6,221 bases of DNA, from contig CALCCX010000418.1 in the NCBI GenBank assembly GCA_937900165.1, positions 1 to 6,221 of the forward strand. Direction: 5' to 3'. Made by a program: the position numbers and the translations under genes. Shown here in pieces: positions 1-4,568 of this stretch. A model generated the notes under the pieces. That model was not told where the DNA came from. It ran no database searches and saw nothing but the letters and a program-made list of their open reading frames with translations. The stretch's first letter is position 1. Each line of letters starts with the position of its first letter. The DNA comes from an uncultured Acidimicrobiia bacterium. GTDB taxonomy: Bacteria; Actinomycetota; Acidimicrobiia; Spongiisociales; Spongiisociaceae.

Positions 1-135
1 GGAGGAGAGAGAGGTAGGGGAGAGAGGAGACCGCGTGTGGGGAGCAGAGAATAGCACAGAGGAGATGTGATGAAGAACTTCTTTGATTTTTTATTTTTTT
101 TATTTTATTTTTTGACTAGTTTTGTTTTTTTTTTT
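1..135. other. Non-biological low-complexity sequence outside the adapter
   Basis: Bases 1-75 are mostly purine-rich GGAG/GAGA runs, and bases 79-135 are nearly pure T with scattered other bases. The T tract abuts the outer end of the P7 adapter. On the opposite strand this reads as adapter, then poly-A, then noise, which is the usual signature of an Illumina read running off the end of a short library molecule. I see no gene or regulatory signal and treat the stretch as artefact. Confidence 0.9.
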
Positions 136-201
136 CAAGCAGAAGACGGCATACGAGATATATCAGTGTGACTGGAGTTCAGACGTGTGCTCTTCCGATC
201 T
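136..201 (+). other. Illumina P7 / i7 index adapter (TruSeq type)
   Basis: Positions 136-159 match the P7 flow-cell oligo (CAAGCAGAAGACGG... ending in GAGAT). Positions 160-167 hold an 8-base index, ATATCAGT, and 168-201 match the read-2 primer site (GTGACTGGAGTTC... ending GCTCTTCCGATCT). The index reverse-complements to ACTGATAT, which I recall as TruSeq LT index 25. This is library vector, not genome; the insert begins at 202. Confidence 0.98.
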
Positions 202-202
202 G

Positions 203-442
203 ACGCTGCTGGTCAACCCCAGCCACGGAGACGCGGCGATGGCGTCGATCGATGATCGGTTCCGGCTCATCGCCGTGGTCACCTCGGGAGCCGGCCGCTA
301 TCGGGTCGATCACGCCGACCTCGGGCAGTACCTGATCCCGAAGAAGGGACAGGACGTGACCGCTGAACTGTTGCACGAACTCGGGCGTGGCATCGCTTAC
401 ACGAAGACACCGTTCGCATACCTCTTCGAGCGAATCTCGTAG
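203..442 (+). CDS. 3' fragment of an unrecognised protein, truncated by the adapter
   Basis: This is an open frame of 79 codons ending in TAG at 440-442. Codon third positions are strongly G/C, as in the neighbouring real genes, so it is probably coding. The frame runs back without a stop into the adapter, so the native start is either lost beyond the contig edge or is the internal ATG at 239, which would give 67 residues starting MASIDDRF. No convincing ribosome-binding site precedes 239. The C-terminal part (around YLIPKKGQDVTAELLHEL) looks soluble with a probable helix, and the chain ends PFAYLFERIS. I do not recognise a family. Residues that translation would place before TLLVNPSHG come from the adapter and must be dropped. 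Confidence 0.55.
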   Translation, partial: TLLVNPSHGDAAMASIDDRFRLIAVVTSGAGRYRVDHADLGQYLIPKKGQDVTAELLHELGRGIAYTKTPFAYLFERIS

Positions 443-522
443 CTCAGCCGGCTCTGGTTGCTGCTCATGCCCCTCATCGATGACCGATCTCGAGTGTCAG
501 GTCGACGACATGCCGATCCTGC

Positions 523-551
523 TTGGCATACGTCAGTCATACACGTATGCT
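523..551 (+). promoter_or_regulatory. Promoter of the toxin-antitoxin operon
   Basis: A -35 box TTGGCA (523-528, five of six consensus bases) is separated by exactly 17 bp from a -10 box TATGCT (546-551, four of six). Transcription would begin about six or seven bases later, at 557-558, which is the A of the antitoxin start codon. No Shine-Dalgarno sequence precedes that codon, so a leaderless mRNA is the simplest reading, as is common in Actinobacteria. The core promoter lies within the operator array described separately. Confidence 0.6.
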
Positions 552-560
552 CAACGTATG
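527..560. promoter_or_regulatory. Operator array: four CATAC/GTATG half-sites over the TA promoter
   Basis: CATAC occurs at 527-531 and 538-542, and its reverse complement GTATG at 545-549 and 556-560. Each like-oriented pair is 11 bp apart, and the whole set is symmetric about 543.5. The outer arms extend to seven bases (CATACGT 527-533, ACGTATG 554-560). The array covers the last two bases of the -35 box, all of the -10 box and the predicted transcription start. Ribbon-helix-helix antitoxins commonly bind short repeated half-sites at about one helical turn spacing and repress their own operon, which fits. Binding by the adjacent antitoxin is inferred. Confidence 0.6.
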
Positions 561-812
561 ACTGACGTAGTAGCGGACAGGCCGAAACGCAAGGCGATGT
601 TCCTCGGACCAGAAGCCCTCCTCAATCTGAAGCGCACCGCCGCCCGTCGGCGCACTGAACGCGAGGCGATGGAAGAGGCCCTCGCGTTGCTCGCGGAGAG
701 AGACGCACAGATGGATGCGATGCAGCAGTTTGTCGACTGGGCAACCGCTGAGTGGGGAGAGCCGACCGAGGAGGAGAAGGCACACGCCGACAGGATCTGG
801 TCCAAGCGGTGA
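558..812 (+). CDS. Ribbon-helix-helix-like antitoxin (VapB role)
   Basis: This 84-residue protein sits directly upstream of a PIN-domain toxin and overlaps its start by four bases (GTGA), the standard antitoxin-toxin layout. Residues 9-16 (PKRKAMFL) look like the basic beta strand of a ribbon-helix-helix DNA-binding domain. They are followed by two helices, about 18-31 and 33-48 (rich in R, E, A and L). The C-terminal part (about 50-84, acidic and aromatic, with FVDWATAEW) is probably the flexible arm that neutralises the toxin. ATG 558 is chosen because the predicted transcription start falls on it and because the frame upstream, although open to 387, does not look coding. ATG 510 with a weak AGG eight bases ahead is an alternative. 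The protein probably autorepresses through the operator at 527-560. RHH assignment is from pattern, not from a profile search. Confidence 0.72.
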   Translation: MTDVVADRPKRKAMFLGPEALLNLKRTAARRRTEREAMEEALALLAERDAQMDAMQQFVDWATAEWGEPTEEEKAHADRIWSKR

Positions 813-1165
813 TCCTCGATGCCGGCGTCTTCATCGCACTGGACAACCCGTCTGAACGCGGAGTGGTCCATGCCCTGATCCGCAAGATGCAAGCCGATGG
901 AGTCCGTCCCGTGACCAACGAAGCCGCTCTCGCTCAGGCATGGCGAGATCCGTCTCAACAGGTGCCGATGACCATGCTGGTGAAGGCAGTCACCGTCTAC
1001 CCCTTTGGTGACGCCAGAGCGATTGGTAGACGCTGCGCGAAGACACGAACGAACGATGTAGTCGATGCCGGGCTCGCCGTGCTCGCCGACCAGCTCGGGA
1101 TGACGATCCTCACCACCGACGCTCACGACATGAGCAGGCTCGATGTCGCGTTCGAAGAGCTGTGA
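809..1165 (+). CDS. vapC: VapC-type PIN-domain ribonuclease toxin
   Basis: This 118-residue protein has the size and layout of VapC toxins, Mg-dependent endoribonucleases that cleave tRNA, rRNA or mRNA when released from their antitoxin. The conserved acidic residues are visible: D4 in the N-terminal strand (ILDAGVFIAL), E38 (TNEAAL), D86 with D83 nearby (TNDVVDAGLAVLA), and D104 in the C-terminal TTDAHDMSRL motif. The start is GTG 809, which overlaps the antitoxin stop (GTGA) and puts the first catalytic Asp at residue 4 as is usual; this implies translational coupling. An open frame extends back to 752 but would lie inside the antitoxin gene and add 19 non-homologous-looking residues. All active-site positions appear intact, so the toxin is probably functional. 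The RNA target cannot be read from the sequence. Confidence 0.88.
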   Translation: MILDAGVFIALDNPSERGVVHALIRKMQADGVRPVTNEAALAQAWRDPSQQVPMTMLVKAVTVYPFGDARAIGRRCAKTRTNDVVDAGLAVLADQLGMTILTTDAHDMSRLDVAFEEL

Positions 1166-1254
1166 TCAACCCTCAGCAGGCTCGGCCAAGGCATAGGCTC
1201 GCAACTACCTGTCGGGTAAGGGATCGCGCGGGCCAAACATGGCACCATGAGCAG

Positions 1255-1686
1255 GTGGACTCCGATCGCTCGACCTTCTGGGATCGAGTGCTGCTGTTCG
1301 TCATCGCCGCCGTCGCCGTCTACTCCGTGGGCCTGGTCGTGGCCGGCCTGTTCCTCGGCGACCAGGTCTTCGAACGCCTCGGATTCGGCCCCGACGACGG
1401 CGAGATCGTCGGGGCACGGCCCCGCGAATACATCCGTCTCCTGTATGGCGTCCTGGGTGCGGCGATTATCGGGTGGATGACGACGATCGCGATGATCGCT
1501 GTCGGTCCTTTGAAGCGACGAGAGAGCTGGGCGTGGTGGGCCATCGTGGCCGCAGTCGGCGTGTGGTTCGTTCTCGACACCGGACTCTCGCTGATTCTGG
1601 GTTTTGTCGGGCACGCACTCTTCAACATCGTCTTCGCCGTTGCCCTCGCCCTCCCGCTCTCGGCGATCAAACGAGAGCTCCGGTAG
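1255..1686 (+). CDS. Small four-helix membrane protein of unknown function
   Basis: From GTG 1255 this is a 143-residue integral membrane protein. Hydrophobic spans lie at about residues 11-34, 62-84, 92-109 and 112-137. A soluble loop between the first and second contains GDQVFERLGFGPDDGEIVGARPREYIRLLYG. The tail ends in basic AIKRELR. I do not recognise a named family. The frame stays open back to GTG 1162, which overlaps the toxin stop (GTGA), but residues coded by 1162-1254 are Arg/His/Gln rich and look untranslated. The ATG at 1247 is in another frame and leads to an ORF that ends at 1480. No strong ribosome-binding site decides between the two GTGs, so the start is the weak point of this call. 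Its stop lies 43 bases from the stop of the convergent transporter gene. Confidence 0.7.
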   Translation: MDSDRSTFWDRVLLFVIAAVAVYSVGLVVAGLFLGDQVFERLGFGPDDGEIVGARPREYIRLLYGVLGAAIIGWMTTIAMIAVGPLKRRESWAWWAIVAAVGVWFVLDTGLSLILGFVGHALFNIVFAVALALPLSAIKRELR

Positions 1687-1729
1687 CGCCCCACAGACTC
1701 CGCCTCGAACGGCCGAACCCCGCCGTGGG

Positions 1730-3016
1730 CTACGTCTCGAGAGTCGCTCGCTCCGATTCCGGGTGGGTCTCGTACATGCGGGCCATCACAACCAGGCCGG
1801 AGGCGGCGGTGAGACCGGCGACCGCGTAGATAGCGGCCTCGATGGAGACGAGGTCGGCGATCACGCCGGCGAGCAGAGCGCCGACGGCGAAGCCCGCGTC
1901 ACGCCAGAGCCGGTAGATGCCGACGGAACGGGCTCGCCAGGAGGGATGAGCGACATCGCCGATGGCGGCCAGCAGGGTCGGGTAGACCATGGCGGTGCCG
2001 GCACCGAGTACCGCGGCGCCGGCTGCCCACGGCCAAAAGCCGGAGACGGCGGCCATCCAGGCAATGGCAACGGCTTGGGTGAACATGCCACCCGCAATGA
2101 GGGGCTTGCGGCCCACACGGTCGGAGAGACCGCCGGTGTAGAGCTGCCCAAGGCCCCAGACGGCGGGGTAGATGGCGGCAAGGATGCCGATGCGACCGAT
2201 CGACAGGCCGGCAGTGGCAAAGAAGATCGGGAAGAGGCCCCAGGCGAGTCCGTCGTTGAGATTGTTGACCAGGCCGGCCTGCGAGCAAGCCGAAAGGGAC
2301 TTCTCGCGGAAGCTCGTGATCTTGAAGATCTCGCCGGTGCTGAGCTTGTCGTGGAGATCGTTGTTCGTCGGCGTGTGGGTCGCAGCTTCGAGCCGGGCGT
2401 GATGGCGAGTCTCCTTTACGAAAAGGACCGAGAGGCTCAGGCCGAGACCGGCGTAGGCGAGACCCAAGAAGAACGGTTCGGGACGCAGGCCCCATTTCTC
2501 GGCGATGTACCCGGTGGCCAGGGCCGTCGCGGCCACGGCGCCATAGCCCGCGGCCTCGTTGAGACCCATGGCGAACCCGCGGCGCTGCGGCCCGACGAGA
2601 TCGATCTTCATGATGACCGTGGTGGACCAGGTGAGCCCCTGGTTGATGCCCAACAAGACGTTGACGAAGATCACCCATCCCCAGCTCGGTGCCCATATGA
2701 GGAGCAGGGGTACGGGGATGCCGACGATCCAGCCGGCCACGAGGACCGGTTTGCGCCCGTAACGATCCGAGAGAGTGCCGGCAAAGAAGTTGGTGGCCGC
2801 CTTCACAATGCCGAAAGCAGCGATGAACGTCAGGGTGGCGGTGAACGCGGTCAGGCCGAACTCTTCCTCGGCCAGGAGCGGTAGGACGGTGCGTTCCTGG
2901 CCGATCATCCCGCCGACCAGGGCGTTGACGCCGACCAACAGGGAGAACTGGGCCAGGTTCTCCTTCAAGCCGAGCCGGACACCGCGGCCGGCCGCGCGGT
3001 CGCTCACCACACTCAC
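1730..3016 (-). CDS. Major facilitator superfamily exporter
   Basis: This is a 428-residue polytopic protein of usual MFS length with two related halves. The signature loop between helices 2 and 3 (motif A) is clear at 80-90 (GTLSDRYGRKP) and recurs in the second half at 295-305 (GGLSDRVGRKP). A hydrophilic central loop spans about 201-235. The arrangement resembles drug or small-molecule efflux MFS proteins, driven by the proton gradient in the inner membrane; the substrate is unknown. The start is GTG 3016, with GGAG (forward 3025-3028) eight bases upstream; GTG 3010 and 3007 are alternatives. A 12-codon leader ORF with a stronger ribosome site overlaps this start. The gene is divergent from the ArsR-rhodanese regulator and shares its control region, so that protein is the likely repressor. 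The substrate is therefore plausibly a toxic thiol-reactive, sulfur or metalloid compound, which is inference. Confidence 0.9.
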   Translation of the reverse strand: MSVVSDRAAGRGVRLGLKENLAQFSLLVGVNALVGGMIGQERTVLPLLAEEEFGLTAFTATLTFIAAFGIVKAATNFFAGTLSDRYGRKPVLVAGWIVGIPVPLLLIWAPSWGWVIFVNVLLGINQGLTWSTTVIMKIDLVGPQRRGFAMGLNEAAGYGAVAATALATGYIAEKWGLRPEPFFLGLAYAGLGLSLSVLFVKETRHHARLEAATHTPTNNDLHDKLSTGEIFKITSFREKSLSACSQAGLVNNLNDGLAWGLFPIFFATAGLSIGRIGILAAIYPAVWGLGQLYTGGLSDRVGRKPLIAGGMFTQAVAIAWMAAVSGFWPWAAGAAVLGAGTAMVYPTLLAAIGDVAHPSWRARSVGIYRLWRDAGFAVGALLAGVIADLVSIEAAIYAVAGLTAASGLVVMARMYETHPESERATLET

Positions 3017-3051
3017 AGGCCCATCTCCACGAAGCTCACGATCTGACGCAT
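3013..3051 (-). CDS. Putative 12-residue leader peptide ahead of the MFS gene
   Basis: ATG at 3051-3049 opens a 12-codon frame, MRQIVSFVEMGL, ending in TGA at 3015-3013. It is preceded by AGGAG (forward 3057-3061) with a 5-base spacer, the best ribosome-binding site on this strand, about 18 bases after the predicted transcription start. Its stop overlaps the GTG start of the transporter as GTGA, so ribosomes ending here could re-initiate on the transporter. The two frames differ, so it is not simply an N-terminal extension unless a base is missing between 3016 and 3049. It has no run of rare or identical codons typical of amino-acid attenuators. A translational-coupling role is inferred. Confidence 0.45.
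   Translation of the reverse strand: MRQIVSFVEMGL
3025..3028 (-). promoter_or_regulatory. Ribosome-binding site deciding the MFS start
   Basis: GGAG on the minus strand lies eight bases before GTG 3016. It supports that start over GTG 3010 and 3007 and allows direct initiation independent of the leader ORF in which it lies. Confidence 0.5.
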
Positions 3052-3060
3052 CTCAACTCC

Positions 3061-3076
3061 TCAAAGCTTTCTTTGA
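3061..3076. promoter_or_regulatory. Candidate operator dyad at the MFS transcription start
   Basis: TCAAAG (3061-3066) and CTTTGA (3071-3076) form a perfect 6-bp dyad around a 4-base spacer. It touches the MFS -10 box and is centred on its predicted start point near 3069. A protein bound here would block MFS transcription. TCAA/TTGA-type dyads are compatible with ArsR-family operators, but no consensus for this subgroup is known to me. Confidence 0.45.
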
Positions 3077-3104
3077 TTAGATATCCGGCTATCATGTTTG
3101 TCAA
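3076..3104 (-). promoter_or_regulatory. Near-consensus sigma-70 promoter of the MFS gene
   Basis: Read on the minus strand, a perfect -35 TTGACA (forward 3099-3104) is followed after exactly 17 bp by TCTAAT (forward 3076-3081, five of six -10 bases). Predicted initiation is near 3069, leaving about 18 bases before the leader ORF ATG. So strong a promoter would be expected to need repression, which fits the divergent regulator and the overlapping dyads. Confidence 0.7.
3080..3093. promoter_or_regulatory. Candidate ArsR-type operator in the MFS promoter spacer
   Basis: GATATCCGGCTATC is palindromic at 12 of 14 positions (GATA, CCGG and TATC are symmetric about 3086.5). It lies between the -35 and -10 boxes of the MFS promoter and overlaps a -10-like TATCAT (3090-3095) directed toward the regulator gene. 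That box has no good -35 partner, so the regulator promoter is uncertain. One dimer here could repress both directions. Confidence 0.45.
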
Positions 3105-3123
3105 GTAAACGTTTGAGGAGTGC

Positions 3124-3129
3124 GGAGGA
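3124..3129 (+). promoter_or_regulatory. Ribosome-binding site of the ArsR-rhodanese gene
   Basis: GGAGGA lies six bases before GTG 3136 and fixes that codon as the start of the regulator. Confidence 0.75.
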
Positions 3130-3135
3130 AGCCGC

Positions 3136-3810
3136 GTGGGAAATCGAGACACAAAGAACGCCTTGTTCGACGGGTTCGCCGCAGTGGCCAAGGCCCTCGC
3201 CAACGGGCGCCGGGCCGAACTGATCGACGTGTTGGCCCAAGGCGAGCGTCATGTGGAGGACCTCGCCTCCGAGATCGGCCAGAGCGTCGCCAACACATCG
3301 CACCACCTCCAGCACCTTGCCACCGCGGGACTGGTCACGACCCGTCGTGAGAAAACCCGCATCTACTACCGACTCGCGTCCGGCGACGTCGAACTCCTCT
3401 GGGCCACGATCCGCGGAGTCGCCGAGAGTCATCTCGACCACATCGATGAGCTGGCCGCGGACTACCTCGGCAACCGCGACACGCTGGAGGAGATCAGCCG
3501 CGACGAACTCGCCCGCCGCCTTGCCGACGGCGGGCTCATCGTGATCGATGTCCGACCCGCGGCGGAGTACGCCGCCGGCCACGTCACCGGCGCGCGCTCG
3601 ATCCCCATCGACGAGCTCGCCTCATCGGTGCGGGACCTCCCGGCTGATACCGAGATCGTGGCGTATTGCCGAGGCCCCTACTGCGTCTTCGCCGACGACG
3701 CCGTCCGGCTGCTCCGCCGTCACCGCCGGAAGGCCCGCCGACTCCAGGACGGCTTTCCCGAATGGCGATCCGGAGATCTGCCCGTCACGACCGGCGCCTC
3801 TGACCCCTGA
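3136..3810 (+). CDS. ArsR-family winged-helix regulator fused to a rhodanese domain
   Basis: This is a 224-residue two-domain protein. Residues about 10-95 form an ArsR/SmtB winged helix: FAAVAKALANGRRAELIDVL is the usual opening, SVANTSHHLQHLATAGLV (50-67) the recognition helix region, and REKTRIYYRLA (71-81) the wing. The ELCVC-type metal motif of classical metal sensors is absent. Residues about 118-217 form a rhodanese domain (LIVIDVRPAAEYAAGHVTGARSIP, then CRGPYC at 178-183, then DGFPEWRSGDLPV). C178 is the expected catalytic cysteine and C183 could pair with it as a persulfide or disulfide switch; there are no other cysteines. The protein probably represses its own gene and the divergent MFS gene, releasing DNA when a reactive sulfur, oxidant or metalloid species modifies the loop. 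Domain calls are firm; the ligand is inference. The gene ends three bases from the convergent HAD stop. Confidence 0.9.
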   Translation: MGNRDTKNALFDGFAAVAKALANGRRAELIDVLAQGERHVEDLASEIGQSVANTSHHLQHLATAGLVTTRREKTRIYYRLASGDVELLWATIRGVAESHLDHIDELAADYLGNRDTLEEISRDELARRLADGGLIVIDVRPAAEYAAGHVTGARSIPIDELASSVRDLPADTEIVAYCRGPYCVFADDAVRLLRRHRRKARRLQDGFPEWRSGDLPVTTGASDP

Positions 3811-3813
3811 TCG

Positions 3814-4503
3814 TCACATGTCGTCGAGCAGCTCTTCGAGTTCGATGAGGTCACGAATCTCGTAGGTCGCCTCCGACCGAAAGCCCGGGTCGAGTCCGTC
3901 CCGGTTGATGTAGACCGCCATGGCGCCGGCCCGATTCGCTCCCTCGATGTCATCGCGGCCATCACCGACGTGTAGCAGCGACCCGAGGTCGAGTCCCAGC
4001 CCACTGCCGATCGCCTCGAAAGCCCCACGGTCCGGCTTCTCGAACCCCTGCGCCGGCCCGAGAACGATCGCATCGAAGGTGTCGGGGAGGCCGCAACGAT
4101 CGGGATAGGTGTTCCCGTTGGTCAGGAGACCGATCGGGTATCTGCGCTTCAGGCGCTGGAGAACCGCCCGCACCTCGGGATAGAGCCTGATCTGACCGAA
4201 CCGGACTTCCAGGAAGATCTCGATCAGATCCTTCGCCGCCGACTCGGGCCTTTCATGTCCGGCCCGTTCGAGAACGACCTGAAACGAGTACTGCCTGACG
4301 TCTTCGAGACTGTGGGGCCGGCCCCGGAAACTCTCGACGACCTCGTCACGCACGAGTTTCAGACCCTCTGCATCGACGGTCCCAGCCTCGACGTCGCCCC
4401 GCTCGACCATGGCCCGAACCGTCGCGGCCAGCGCTCGATCCTGGACGCCTCGGAAATCCCAGAGAGTCTGGTCTGCGTCAAAGCTCAGCGCCGCGATCGC
4501 CAC
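3814..4503 (-). CDS. HAD-superfamily hydrolase (phosphatase/dehalogenase-like)
   Basis: This 229-residue protein carries all four HAD motifs: motif I FDADQTLW with nucleophile D9 and acid/base D11, motif II LLTNGN with T128, motif III K156 (GFEKPDRGAF), and motif IV HVGDGRDDIEGA with D181 and D185. A helical cap lies between motifs I and II (about 17-105), the subfamily I arrangement of YjjG-like nucleotidases, phosphoglycolate phosphatases and haloacid dehalogenases. The DxDQT form with intact D11 favours a phosphatase, but the substrate cannot be told. The start is GTG 4503; the preceding bases have no clear Shine-Dalgarno sequence, though GATACT five bases ahead could be the -10 box of a leaderless transcript. 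It lies 65 bases downstream of the permease gene on the same strand, so it may be a loosely attached member of that operon or independent. Confidence 0.88.
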   Translation of the reverse strand: MAIAALSFDADQTLWDFRGVQDRALAATVRAMVERGDVEAGTVDAEGLKLVRDEVVESFRGRPHSLEDVRQYSFQVVLERAGHERPESAAKDLIEIFLEVRFGQIRLYPEVRAVLQRLKRRYPIGLLTNGNTYPDRCGLPDTFDAIVLGPAQGFEKPDRGAFEAIGSGLGLDLGSLLHVGDGRDDIEGANRAGAMAVYINRDGLDPGFRSEATYEIRDLIELEELLDDM

Positions 4504-4545
4504 GGTCCAGTATCACCCGAAAGACGACCTTCTCACGATCGTCAT

Positions 4546-4559
4546 CGCCCAGCAGGGCG
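4546..4559. terminator. Weak hairpin between permease and HAD genes
   Basis: CGCCC (4546-4550) and GGGCG (4555-4559) can pair around a 4-base loop just after the permease stop. No T-run follows on the minus strand, so it is at best a weak terminator or transcript-stabilising hairpin. Its five-base stem could occur by chance at this GC content. Confidence 0.2.
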
Positions 4560-4568
4560 GCTCTGCGG

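Larger units (their letters stand above)
3057..3120. repeat. Imperfect inverted repeat bracketing the divergent control region
   Basis: CTCCTCAAAGCTTT (3057-3070) and AAACGTTTGAGGAG (3107-3120) are inverted copies matching at 12 of 14 bases; the only change is GC versus CG in the centre of the AAAGCTTT/AAACGTTT core. Each arm ends in GAGGAG read outward, toward the gene on its side. On the left this is the ribosome site of the leader ORF. On the right it sits 15 bases ahead of the regulator start, with a second, better-placed site at 3124-3129. The arms could be paired repressor sites or a relic duplication. Confidence 0.6.

Noticed and set aside
79..135. T-rich tract as an AT-rich promoter or origin
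   Set aside because: It lies outside the adapter, so it is read-end artefact rather than genomic DNA.
551..1126. Minus-strand frame of 191 codons across the TA genes
   Set aside because: It overlaps the antitoxin and the toxin with an intact PIN active site; the translation has no recognisable pattern.
1247..1480. ATG 1247 as start of the membrane protein
   Set aside because: It is in a different frame from the hydrophobic protein and yields a Ser/Arg/Pro-rich peptide ending at 1480.
1690..1729. CCCAC (1690-1694) / GTGGG (1725-1729) pairing between convergent genes as a bidirectional terminator
   Set aside because: A five-base stem with a 30-base loop and no T-run on either strand is too weak to call.
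1604..2884. Long plus-strand open frame of 426 codons opposite the MFS gene
   Set aside because: Its translation is Gly/Glu/Asp/Arg-rich without fold signals, while the minus strand encodes a clear MFS protein with two motif A copies. It is a GC-driven mirror frame.
4513..4545. Ten-codon minus-strand ORF MTIVRRSSFG between permease and HAD genes
   Set aside because: It has no ribosome-binding site and does not overlap the HAD start, unlike the leader ahead of the MFS gene.
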